Shown piece after piece: positions 16,817-24,916 of a stretch of DNA of 51,874 nt (position 1 is its first letter; each line of letters starts with the position of its first letter). Made by a program: the position numbers and the translations under genes. Source of the stretch: CAKSNH01 sp964422725. GTDB taxonomy: Bacteria > Bacillota > Clostridia > UBA1381. A model generated the notes under the pieces. It was not told the origin of the DNA and searched no databases. It saw only the letters and a list, made by a program, of their open reading frames with translations. The DNA lies in the NCBI GenBank assembly GCA_964422725.1, contig CAYRCC010000012.1, positions 1 through 51,874 of the forward strand. The letters are read 5' to 3'.

Positions 16817-19198
16817 TTATTTAAGTTCTACCACCGTAACCCCGTTTTCACCCTCGCCGTATTTACCGTTTCTGTAAGATTTTACGTGTCTGTGCCGTTT
16901 CAGCATATCCTGAATACCGCTCCTGAGTATACCCGTACCCTTACCGTGAATAATCGTGACAGGTGATACCGCCGCCATACAGCAGTCATCAATGTACTTT
17001 TCGACATTCATAATTGCCTCCTCAAGATTTTGTCCGCGCACATCAATTTCCGTTGAAACACTTCTCGTTTTTGAACCGACACCGGAAGAACGTGTCCTGA
17101 TATATTTTTCCGCGACTTCTGCGCCTTTTTTATCCTCGGCAAGCTTCAGATTTGAAATATGAACGTCCATCTTTATAATGCCTGCCTGCACTTTAACCAT
17201 TCCGTCCTTATCCGGCAGTTTTATCACGCTCGCCTCCTGATTCATATTGATAATTATAACCGGCATACCCGGTTTCAGATTTTTAATAGGCTCTGCATAC
17301 GTTTTTCTCGGTTTGCTTGCCGCCTCCATACTCTTGTCAAGCTTTTCTTCTCTGTTTTTCAATTTTTCGCGCGCTTTCTGTGCCGCCGCATTTATGTCAC
17401 CGCCTTGCTGCCGGCGTACACGTTCAAGTTCACGTATGATTTGGTTGGATTCTTCCTTTGCATCCATTACAATAATTTTTGCCTCTCTGCGTGCCTCCTC
17501 CAGAATACGGCTTTTGTTTTCCTTAATTGCGATTCTGTCCTTTTCCAGTACCGCCCTCAAATCCGTAAGCTCGCGTCGCATACGCTCTGCCGCCTCTTTT
17601 TCACTGCGCGTTTTTGCGCGATTCATTTCAAGCTCTGTGACAATATCTTCAAACCGTATACTTTCGTCGGACAGTACACTGTTTGCTCTGTCGATGATAT
17701 ACTCGCTGAGTCCGAGCCGCCTCGAAATGGCAAACGCATTCGATTTGCCCGGCACACCGATAAGCAATTTATAGGTAGGCTGCAACGACTCAACGTCAAA
17801 TTCACACGAGGCGTTTTCAATACCGTCGGTTGACAATGCGAACAGCTTGAGCTCACTGTAGTGTGTAGTCGATGCCGTTTTTACTCCGAGTCCGCGAAGA
17901 TATTCCAGTATCGACACCGCAAGAGCCGCACCCTCTGTCGGGTCTGTACCCGCTCCAAGCTCATCAAACAGCGCAAGCGAATCGCTGTCGGCATTGTTTA
18001 CAATATCAACAATTTTCACCATATGCGACGAAAACGTACTAAGACTCTGCTCGATACTCTGCTCATCTCCTATATCCGCGAAAATGCGCGAAAATATCGC
18101 CGCACGGCTGTTGTCGCGTACCGGCAAATGCAGTCCGCATGCCGCCATAAGCGAAAACAATCCTATAGTTTTGAGTGTAACCGTTTTACCGCCCGTATTC
18201 GGACCTGTAATTATAAGCGTGTCAAATTCTTCGCCCAGATATATATCATTTGCAACCACGCTGTCCTTATTTATAAGCGGATGTCTTGCTTTGCGAAACT
18301 CTATAATTCCGTCTTTGTTCAATTCCGGTTCACTTCCGTCGTAATCAACAGACAGCTTGCCTTTACAGAATATGAAATCCAAATCGCATATCAAATTGTA
18401 ATCGGAAATAAGCGTTTGTTCTTCCTCCGACACCGCCGCCGACAGTTCATGCAGAATACGCTCGATTTCCTGCTGTTCGCGGTTTATCAAATCGCGGATT
18501 TCGTTGTTTGCGTTCACAACGCTCATCGGCTCCACAAACAACGTAGCACCGCTTGACGACGTATCGTGTACTATACCCTTTACTTCACCTCTGTACTCCG
18601 CGCGCACCGGTATCACATATCTGTCCGAGCGCATCGTCACAATAGGGTCCTGCAAGAATTTTTTATAATGCGCCGAACGTACCATATCGTTGAGCATATC
18701 TTTGATTTTTCCGTTAAGACTGCGCATTTTTCTGCGTATTGCCGCAAGCTCGCCGCTTGCATCGTCTGCAATTTCGTCGTCACCCACTATACACGAATTG
18801 ATTTTATCTTCAAGCGGCCTGGATGTAATCAGCGCCTCGCCAATACCGCGCAAAATCTCGCAATCGTCCGAACATTCGCCGATATAACTTTTCATTCTGC
18901 GCGTTATATACAGTGCTCTGCTAACTGCCGAAAGTTCCTTTATACTAAGGACACCACCCATTTGTGCACGTTTTACCGAGCCCAAAATGTTATTTACCGA
19001 CAAGTTCACCGGCGGTGACCCCAATTTAAGCATAGTTGACAACGCTTCGGTTGTTTCTCTTTGCATTTGCTTTGCCTTTTCAAGGTCAAGCTCCGGTACA
19101 AGACTGAAAATGCGTTCTTTTACCGTTTCATTTTCCGTGTACCCCGCAAGCTTATCCAAAATTTTATTAAATTCCAATACTTTATATGAATTATCCAT
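16817..19198 (-). CDS. mutS2: Endonuclease MutS2 / ribosome-rescue ATPase
   Basis: 793 aa, complete MutS2. Clamp and core helices come first; the ABC ATPase follows, with Walker A GPNTGGKT at residues 332-339, Walker B LALFDELGAGTDPTEGAAL and the STHYSELK motif. A long coiled coil (about 510-630) and a KOW-like segment lead to the C-terminal Smr domain (EIDVRGQNLEEA, IIHGKGTGILR). MutS2 suppresses recombination and, in Bacillus, acts on collided ribosomes. The first 8 bases overlap the DUF1961 gene, whose 3' end carries its GAGGAT ribosome site. Confidence 0.97.
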   Translation of the reverse strand: MDNSYKVLEFNKILDKLAGYTENETVKERIFSLVPELDLEKAKQMQRETTEALSTMLKLGSPPVNLSVNNILGSVKRAQMGGVLSIKELSAVSRALYITRRMKSYIGECSDDCEILRGIGEALITSRPLEDKINSCIVGDDEIADDASGELAAIRRKMRSLNGKIKDMLNDMVRSAHYKKFLQDPIVTMRSDRYVIPVRAEYRGEVKGIVHDTSSSGATLFVEPMSVVNANNEIRDLINREQQEIERILHELSAAVSEEEQTLISDYNLICDLDFIFCKGKLSVDYDGSEPELNKDGIIEFRKARHPLINKDSVVANDIYLGEEFDTLIITGPNTGGKTVTLKTIGLFSLMAACGLHLPVRDNSRAAIFSRIFADIGDEQSIEQSLSTFSSHMVKIVDIVNNADSDSLALFDELGAGTDPTEGAALAVSILEYLRGLGVKTASTTHYSELKLFALSTDGIENASCEFDVESLQPTYKLLIGVPGKSNAFAISRRLGLSEYIIDRANSVLSDESIRFEDIVTELEMNRAKTRSEKEAAERMRRELTDLRAVLEKDRIAIKENKSRILEEARREAKIIVMDAKEESNQIIRELERVRRQQGGDINAAAQKAREKLKNREEKLDKSMEAASKPRKTYAEPIKNLKPGMPVIIINMNQEASVIKLPDKDGMVKVQAGIIKMDVHISNLKLAEDKKGAEVAEKYIRTRSSGVGSKTRSVSTEIDVRGQNLEEAIMNVEKYIDDCCMAAVSPVTIIHGKGTGILRSGIQDMLKRHRHVKSYRNGKYGEGENGVTVVELK

Positions 19199-19883
19199 TT
19201 ATACAATCCTCTGTTTTAAACACCTTTAAATTACTGTACTCACCTATAAGCGGTGCCATTTGCCTAAATCCGATTTTACCGCCGGCAAGTATATCACCGT
19301 AAGTTTTTCCGTCATCTGTCCAATTGAACACTTCCAAGTCGTTAATACAAAAAACGATATTTCCGTTATGCTTTACCAGCCTGATTTTATACGGACCTTT
19401 CGCATCGTCTGCATCGGGTATCGGGTCTGCGCCTTGCACAACCAGATGAAACCCCTTGCTCTTGCGCAAATTACAGGTATGAAATGCTCGTTCGTCCTCC
19501 CACATACGTCTGAAATACGACACGTGATATGCGTTAATATCACCGCTGTGATAAAGATTATACTGTCCGTCACGCTTTGCAAGAGAATCATCAAACAAGT
19601 CCTCGCCGTTAATTCCCTTTGCGGCAAAAAATAAAATTGCCAGTCCCGGCTCTTCAATAGGGGTAAACTCCCATTCAACAGCTATATTCTCCGGAAAATC
19701 CTCAGGACACCAGTACACAAAATTCGATTTTTGTCCGAGTCCCTCATCAAGTGCATTTTTCATACGCATTTTTCCGTCTGTAAAGTATATTTTTGCCTGT
19801 CCCTCCAAAACAAAACCCTCAACATCTTTTTCGCACGACAGCTTATTCTCATAAATTTTTTTGCCAAGCTTATACAAACACAT
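19191..19883 (-). CDS. DUF1961 protein (YesU-like, lectin/glucanase fold)
   Basis: A 230-aa protein matching DUF1961, a concanavalin-like beta-sandwich family that includes Bacillus YesU from the rhamnogalacturonan cluster. Marks: FVYWCPEDFPENIAVEWEF, ILFFAAKGINGEDLFDD and the terminal GGKIGFRQMAPL. Probably a cytoplasmic carbohydrate-active protein, as no signal peptide is seen. It overlaps mutS2 by 8 bases, so a polysaccharide gene leads a DNA/ribosome maintenance gene. Confidence 0.85.
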   Translation of the reverse strand: MCLYKLGKKIYENKLSCEKDVEGFVLEGQAKIYFTDGKMRMKNALDEGLGQKSNFVYWCPEDFPENIAVEWEFTPIEEPGLAILFFAAKGINGEDLFDDSLAKRDGQYNLYHSGDINAYHVSYFRRMWEDERAFHTCNLRKSKGFHLVVQGADPIPDADDAKGPYKIRLVKHNGNIVFCINDLEVFNWTDDGKTYGDILAGGKIGFRQMAPLIGEYSNLKVFKTEDCING

Positions 19884-19972
19884 TATCCGTCAAACCCCTT
19901 TCCTGCTCTGCACATCAATCAATATTACAATATTATCACAACTTATGCATTTTTTCAATACATTACATAAAC

Positions 19973-20009
19973 AAAAAATCCCCCGACGGCACAAAACCGC
20001 GGAGGATTT
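19973..20009 (-). terminator. Terminator after the stalk-domain protein gene
   Basis: Arms AAATCCCCCG (19976-19985) and CGGAGGATTT (20000-20009), one mismatch, with TTTTTTG following on the minus strand. The rest of the 245-base gap to DUF1961 shows no gene. Confidence 0.7.
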
Positions 20010-20128
20010 AAGGCTGCATGCAAGCTTATTCTGCATTTGCATACATTGCTCCAAAGTGTTAAAAATCACTTTCAGTCTTAAAAAAATTCACAATTCCAAT
20101 AACACCTATTGTACCCGTGCAACATTTA

Positions 20129-21637
20129 TTATTGTATATTTGCGCTTTCAATCAAATTCATAACATCAACAGCACTGTCCGGAAGCTTAATGTCGTCACT
20201 GACAGCATCAACCTTTGTTTCCGAATTTATATCCATATTCAAACCGAACTTGATATATGTGTCGTCCTCGTCCTCATCTTCTACATTCATAGAATACTCC
20301 ATCTTCGCACTGCTTACAACATTTCCTTTTTCGTCACACACAATGTCCATATTCAATACAAGATTCATCTTATCCAGAACCTCATCAACTACCGAACTCG
20401 TTTCTATACCAAGCTCCTCGTACTGAGCCGCAAGCATATCCCTATATGCATCCTTATCAATTTTTACAGATAGCTTATAAGCGTTTTCGCCGGTCTTTTC
20501 GTAATTAAAATACTTATCGCCGTACACAGTCGTATATGTGTTAACCACATTATCAACCAAAAGTGCATTCGTCATATCATAGTTAAAGCTTTTCGCCAGG
20601 TCAAGAATAAAATCAAGCATTTTGACATCGGCATTTTTCTGATTTACCGAAAAATCAATACACTTTTCAAAAACTTCCGCCGCAGCATCGTCCGCCCCGA
20701 ATTTTTCCAATATCTTGGCAATATCGTCAAACTTCAGTTTAAACCAGCTGTCTGTATTCATCAAAGCCGCAAGAGTGTCTATTTTGCTGTCGTCAAATGC
20801 ATCGGCAAGCTTTTGAACGAGATTTGTCTTTACATAAACCGCCGTCTTATCAACAACTACATTTATATCCACCGTATCCAATTTGCTCAAATCATAATTT
20901 ACTTCCGCACCGGTAAACTTCTTTAAAACTTCCTGTGCATCTGCCAAATCAAACTTAAGCGTAATATTGCTGTCCAGTGCATCTGATTTGAATTTATCCG
21001 TTGAAGCTACATTTACCGACAGTTTTATACTGCTTTCTTCGGTTTTTGTAACTGTGCCGTCCTCAGCATATTCAGGCAGTTTTGCCGAAAAATCAAAATT
21101 TGCACTTCCGTTTCCGGTTGACAAATAATTATTGTACACAATATTTTTTTGATTCAAAAAGCTGTAAAAACCGGGTGCATCTGTCTGTATCTCTTTTATA
21201 TAGCTGTTCCAATCAACAATAATAACACTGTTTTCATCGGAGTCCCAGCCTACAGTTGCGCCAAGCTCCTCGGCAACCGCTCTTATAGGCAGCATTGTAC
21301 GTCCGTTAATAACCTGCGGTGCGGTGTCAAGCTCTTTTTTTGTACCGTTCACCGATATGGACGGCTCGTTCACCGTAAGTACAATGTCCACATCATCTTT
21401 CTTTACTTCAACCTGTTTGGTTTGTTCGTCCCAATTTACCGTTGCGCCCATTTTTTCAACAACAGCGCGTACAGGTACCAAAACTCTGCCGTCAATGTTT
21501 GCCGGTGCTTGGTCGGCAAACTCAACAAAATCACCGTTCAGCAATACATCAACCGCCGTTTCCTCCGCGCTGACCGCCGGCACTGATGATATAAGCATTG
21601 CAGCCGCTATCGCCGCACTCAAAAATTTCTTTTTCAT
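20129..21637 (-). CDS. Secreted protein with copper-amine-oxidase N-terminal (stalk) domains
   Basis: 502 aa with a classic signal peptide (MKKKFLSAAIAAAMLISSVPAVSA). Residues about 30-145 hold two tandem stalk-domain repeats; each has the G-R-x-L/M-[VL]-P-[IV]-R-A-V pattern and ends in a W-D turn (GRVLVPVRAVVEKMGATVNWDE, split here by its own repeat, and GRTMLPIRAVAEELGATVGWDS). The remaining 350 residues are acidic and beta-rich, with no catalytic motif, and look like a lipoprotein-type ligand domain. The stalk domain is common in Clostridia surface proteins. Monocistronic, with a terminator after it and paired direct repeats upstream. Confidence 0.85.
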   Translation of the reverse strand: MKKKFLSAAIAAAMLISSVPAVSAEETAVDVLLNGDFVEFADQAPANIDGRVLVPVRAVVEKMGATVNWDEQTKQVEVKKDDVDIVLTVNEPSISVNGTKKELDTAPQVINGRTMLPIRAVAEELGATVGWDSDENSVIIVDWNSYIKEIQTDAPGFYSFLNQKNIVYNNYLSTGNGSANFDFSAKLPEYAEDGTVTKTEESSIKLSVNVASTDKFKSDALDSNITLKFDLADAQEVLKKFTGAEVNYDLSKLDTVDINVVVDKTAVYVKTNLVQKLADAFDDSKIDTLAALMNTDSWFKLKFDDIAKILEKFGADDAAAEVFEKCIDFSVNQKNADVKMLDFILDLAKSFNYDMTNALLVDNVVNTYTTVYGDKYFNYEKTGENAYKLSVKIDKDAYRDMLAAQYEELGIETSSVVDEVLDKMNLVLNMDIVCDEKGNVVSSAKMEYSMNVEDEDEDDTYIKFGLNMDINSETKVDAVSDDIKLPDSAVDVMNLIESANIQ

Positions 21638-21718
21638 AAACTCTACCTCTCTCTTAATTTATGTATATTAACTATAATAAATAATAATACAAATCTCAGC
21701 CGATTACAAGTGTTTTGT

Positions 21719-21778
21719 CGATTAGTTTATAAAAAATTTATAATTTCCGCGATTAGTTTATAAAGAATTTATAATTTC
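21719..21778 (-). repeat. Two 29-bp direct repeats upstream of the stalk-protein gene
   Basis: Copies at 21719-21747 and 21750-21778 differ at one base (AAAAAA versus AAAGAA in the middle); each contains a TTATAAACTAATCG half on the minus strand. The 31-bp period is three helical turns. This could be a regulator site or a duplicated promoter region. Confidence 0.7.
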
Positions 21779-21792
21779 GGATATATCGAAAG

Positions 21793-21996
21793 CAAAAAAA
21801 TAAACCCCATATGAGCCGTGCTAAAGCCAAATTTCTTACCTGCTTAAGCAGGTGGGTCACAGCCTGTTTACTTTATATGTCCACTGGCATTTCCGAAGAA
21901 AAGGAGGCGTATATGCCGCAAACAGAGCAAATATCCCGTAGAAAAAATGTTGGTAAAAAATAGGCGTCACACGCGAACCATAGGGTTTATCTCTTG
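21793..21996 (-). ncRNA. Structured ncRNA of about 200 nt (6S-like or raiA-motif candidate)
   Basis: A stand-alone RNA gene between the stalk protein and tRNA-Leu. It has its own promoter (22002-22030). The 5' end AAACCC-UAUG-CGUG-GCC pairs with the 3' end GGC-CACG-CAUA-GGGUUU through asymmetric internal loops, and seven T follow (21800-21794), so the closing stem doubles as terminator. Inside are a long hairpin (CUGUUUGC with GUAAACAG, topped by GGCAU/AUGCC) and the perfect hairpin ACCUGCUUAAGCAGGU. Length, closing stem and U-rich 5' internal loop fit 6S RNA; the looped, highly structured stems also fit the raiA motif. I am sure of an RNA gene, unsure of the family. Confidence 0.75.
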
Positions 21997-22001
21997 AAAT
22001 T

Positions 22002-22030
22002 ATAATACCACAAAGCTTATTAAATTTCAA
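22002..22030 (-). promoter_or_regulatory. Promoter of the ncRNA
   Basis: TTGAAA (22030-22025), 17-bp spacer, TATTAT (22007-22002) on the minus strand, about 7 bases before the predicted 5' end of the RNA. The 220 bases upstream (22031-22247) show no gene or clear signal. Confidence 0.8.
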
Positions 22031-22247
22031 TAGTATTTTTTAAATTTTTATATAAAAATATGTACAAAAAAATCAAATTCAAATTCTTTCGGCTGTACAG
22101 CAGTAAAACACAAGGATTTAAGCAATGCTTTTCATTATTTGACACACGCGCCGCCAAAACAAAAAGTTTAAAAGACTGTATACATTTTGTCGACAGCCCG
22201 ATGTTTATATCTGCCGTTTGACTCTTTCAATAATTATGCGTTTCAAT

Positions 22248-22289
22248 AAAAAAAGCACTCCGAACTGCGGTTTGTGCAATCCGAAATGC
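22248..22289 (-). terminator. Terminator downstream of tRNA-Leu
   Basis: GCACTCCGAACTGC (22255-22268) and GCAATCCGAAATGC (22276-22289) form a 14-bp stem in RNA, with G-U pairs; seven T follow on the minus strand. A second hairpin (about 22300-22340, GTCCG/CGGAC) lies between it and the tRNA. Confidence 0.8.
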
Positions 22290-22349
22290 CTTAAAAGCCT
22301 GTCCGTACATCAAAACAAGTTTTCACTGTACCGGACACCGTCATAGTTA

Positions 22350-22438
22350 TGGTGCCGAAGACCGGGGTCGAACCGGTACGGGAATTTCTTCCCATGGGAT
22401 TTTAAGTCCCAGGCGTCTGCCTATTCCGCCACTTCGGC
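22350..22438 (-). tRNA. tRNA-Leu (anticodon TAA)
   Basis: An 89-nt class II tRNA with encoded CCA (22352-22350). Acceptor arms GCCGAAG and CTTCGGC pair perfectly; the anticodon loop CTTAAAA carries TAA and reads UUA; the long variable arm (TGGGAAGAAATTCCC region) is typical of leucine; the T arm has GGTTCGACC. It has its own promoter and terminator. Confidence 0.98.
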
Positions 22439-22459
22439 ATATGAACAAGCTACTGATAC

Positions 22460-22488
22460 AGTATACCACATTTTGTGCAGTCAGTCAA
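22460..22488 (-). promoter_or_regulatory. Promoter of tRNA-Leu
   Basis: TTGACT (22488-22483), 17-bp spacer, TATACT (22465-22460) on the minus strand, about 22 bases before the tRNA. Confidence 0.85.
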
Positions 22489-22496
22489 GCGGTTTA

Positions 22497-22985
22497 TTAT
22501 CTTTTTTTCTTATTTTTTGTATCGCGCACATTCTTTTCCTTTGAAATCATATTAACCCGAATACCGCTGTACACAAGCATAGCCGCAAGGTATACCGCGC
22601 CTATCACAGCCACAACCTTAACTTCAAAAGAGCTGTTGAGCAAAACCTTGAAAAACTTCACGTTAGTCAGTGCCTTGCACTTTTCCATACCAATAAACGC
22701 CGTCACTATATTCGACAGCTTGGTAAACAAAAGCGCACCGCAAAACGCAAAAAACATATATGCATAATTTCTCAGCGGAAGTTTTTTCTTTCTGTATAAA
22801 ACATAAAACGCCGCGCCGGTCAACGCAAACACTCCGGCAATTGCAAACGTCGTCACATTCGGCATATACAGCTTAGTAAACAAAACCCACAGCAGCAAAT
22901 ACGCCAATATTCCCACACCAACGTTAATCAATACTCTGTTGGTAATCTTTTCTATTCTTTTTTCTTTTGAATCCATTACATTCAA
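22497..22985 (-). CDS. Hypothetical four-helix membrane protein
   Basis: 162 aa, not recognised. Four hydrophobic segments at about residues 20-42, 46-64, 73-95 and 120-142, with strongly basic termini (C-terminal KNKKKR). No catalytic motif. It follows rsmE by 21 bases and is probably co-transcribed. Two starts, ATG 22985 and ATG 22976, share the same AAAGGA site, so the N-terminus is uncertain by three residues. Confidence 0.7.
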   Translation of the reverse strand: MNVMDSKEKRIEKITNRVLINVGVGILAYLLLWVLFTKLYMPNVTTFAIAGVFALTGAAFYVLYRKKKLPLRNYAYMFFAFCGALLFTKLSNIVTAFIGMEKCKALTNVKFFKVLLNSSFEVKVVAVIGAVYLAAMLVYSGIRVNMISKEKNVRDTKNKKKR

Positions 22986-23006
22986 TCCTTTCGCTGTTTA
23001 TATACA

Positions 23007-23750
23007 TTAAATTATATTAACATCACCAAGCTCATACATCGTCATTGCGGTTACAGCCTCGCCTGCCGTTTCGGTCCGCAGTATACGCTTTCCCAATGTC
23101 ACCGTATCCACTCCGGAATTTTTCAAAACCTCAATCTCCGCCAAATCGTATCCGCCCTCAGGACCTATCATAAATCCTACGGTTTTTACATTTGTGCCGG
23201 AGGTCAGCACGGATTTAACAGTATTGGTGTCCTCACATTCATACGGTGCAAACGCAATATCACACTTCTTCATCTCACGCACCGCTTCTTCAAACGTCAT
23301 CGGCATAGTTATTTCCGGCACAACTCCTCTTCCGGACTGTTTTGCCGCTTCCTGTGCAACCTTGCGCCAGCGTTCAACCTTTTTATCAGCTCCGTCCGTC
23401 AACTTCACAACACACCTTGACATAATGCACGGCACAATTTTTTTCACCCCGAGCTCCGTATTCTTCTGAATTATATACTCCATCTTAGAGGCTTTAGGAA
23501 GTCCCTGAAAAATCGTCACGCAAATATTCGGCTCCGTATCGGACACTCTTTTCGACACTATATCGCAAACTATTTTCTTCTTTTCAATTACGGCTATACG
23601 TGCATCGCAGTCCGTCCCCCGTCCGTCGCACACGCTTATGATATCACCTTTTTTTAAGCGAAGTACCTTGGTAATATGCGCAACATCTTCATTGTCTATC
23701 ACTATGCTTGTATCCGTCACATTTTCCCGCGGAACAAAAAATTTCGGCAT
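23007..23750 (-). CDS. rsmE: 16S rRNA m3U1498 methyltransferase
   Basis: RsmE, 247 aa, SPOUT-fold enzyme methylating U1498 of 16S rRNA. N-terminal PUA-like part with HITKVLRLKKGD; the knotted AdoMet site is formed by GFMIGPEGGY and VTLGKRILRTETAGEAV. GAGGGG precedes the ATG. No ribosomal L11 methyltransferase, a frequent partner, is adjacent here. Confidence 0.96.
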   Translation of the reverse strand: MPKFFVPRENVTDTSIVIDNEDVAHITKVLRLKKGDIISVCDGRGTDCDARIAVIEKKKIVCDIVSKRVSDTEPNICVTIFQGLPKASKMEYIIQKNTELGVKKIVPCIMSRCVVKLTDGADKKVERWRKVAQEAAKQSGRGVVPEITMPMTFEEAVREMKKCDIAFAPYECEDTNTVKSVLTSGTNVKTVGFMIGPEGGYDLAEIEVLKNSGVDTVTLGKRILRTETAGEAVTAMTMYELGDVNII

Positions 23751-23943
23751 TATTACCCCTCATTCCGTAGTTTTTTGCAAAATATCCACTCAAAATATCC
23801 GCACAATTTAAAATTTGCCGTATATTATGATATCATTTTTCGCCCATTATGTCAATACCTTTAAAATTTTCTGCTAAATTATACACATATTTTACTCCAA
23901 AACACTATTATGTAAATGTATTTAAAACGTTAATTTTGTGTTT

Positions 23944-24837
23944 TCACACCGTTTTTTTCAAAAAATCCGCTATATCCGCCGGCAACGCACAGCTAAACAC
24001 CATCTTCTCTTTTGTTACCGGATGGTAAAACTCCGCATATGCCGAATGAAGCGCAACTCTGTCAATCAAGTCGTGATTTTCCTCGCCGTACAGCCAATCT
24101 CCGAGCAAGGGATAACCTATGTGACTCATATGCACTCGTATCTGATGTGTTCTTCCCGTTTCAAGCTCCAGTTCTGTCAGCGTATAACCGCCGTAATGCC
24201 CCGCAACGCTGTAATGCGTAACCGCCGGCTGTCCGTCCGGCGCAACGCACCGCTTTATAACACTTTCGTTTTCACGTCGTATCGGTGCATTCACACTGCC
24301 GCCGTTTTCGAGTGTACCGCACACAACCGCGTAATATTTTCTTTTGAGCGCACCGTTTTGCAGCTGTTCGCTCAGCTGTGCATGCGAATACATATTCTTT
24401 GCCACAACCATAATCCCCGATGTATCCTTATCAAGCCTGTTTACCGCTCTGAAAATATGTTCCTCGCCGTTTTTGAGCCAATGATACATCATAGCATTGG
24501 CAAGCGTATTTTCAAAATTCCCCATAGACGGGTGTGTAGGCAGTTTCGGCGGTTTATTGACAACCGCAATATCCTCGTCCTCATATACTATGTCAATCGG
24601 TATTTCGGCAGGTACAATATTTTCCGATGCCGTATCATACATAGTGATAACCAGCTTTTCTCCCGCCAACAGCCGGTGTGTAACTCTTTTATGCTCACCG
24701 TTTACACATATTCCGTCGCGGTGTTTTTTCAATGCGGTTATTAAATTTGTTGACATATTATAATGCTTTTTCAAAAAATCCTTTATTAACATTCCGCTGC
24801 ATTTTTCGTCCGCAGTATATTCAAAAACACGTTTCAT
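23944..24837 (-). CDS. RluA-family pseudouridine synthase
   Basis: 297 aa. An S4-like RNA-binding region opens the protein; the catalytic motif AVNRLDKDTSGIMVVAKN holds the active aspartate, followed by YYAVVCGTLEN and GRTHQIRVHMSHIGYPLLGDWLYG. The exact rRNA or tRNA target (RluC, RluD or RluA type) cannot be told. Start: ATG 24837, which gives the usual family N-terminus; an open frame reaches a TTG at 24879 with no ribosome site. Confidence 0.93.
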   Translation of the reverse strand: MKRVFEYTADEKCSGMLIKDFLKKHYNMSTNLITALKKHRDGICVNGEHKRVTHRLLAGEKLVITMYDTASENIVPAEIPIDIVYEDEDIAVVNKPPKLPTHPSMGNFENTLANAMMYHWLKNGEEHIFRAVNRLDKDTSGIMVVAKNMYSHAQLSEQLQNGALKRKYYAVVCGTLENGGSVNAPIRRENESVIKRCVAPDGQPAVTHYSVAGHYGGYTLTELELETGRTHQIRVHMSHIGYPLLGDWLYGEENHDLIDRVALHSAYAEFYHPVTKEKMVFSCALPADIADFLKKTV

Positions 24838-24916
24838 ACTTTCAAAATTCCAATCATACAAACTACATCGGACACGCAAAATCGCGCAATCCGTATAACT
24901 TTATTATACTCTTATT

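Noticed and set aside
17159..17833. 224-aa plus-strand frame inside mutS2
   Set aside because: Opposite an intact, well-known gene; no ribosome site and no protein-like pattern.
21914..21964. 16-codon plus-strand frame after a strong AGGAGG inside the ncRNA locus
   Set aside because: Promoter and terminator place the RNA on the minus strand; no promoter drives the plus strand, so the ribosome site is the complement of a CCUCC stretch.
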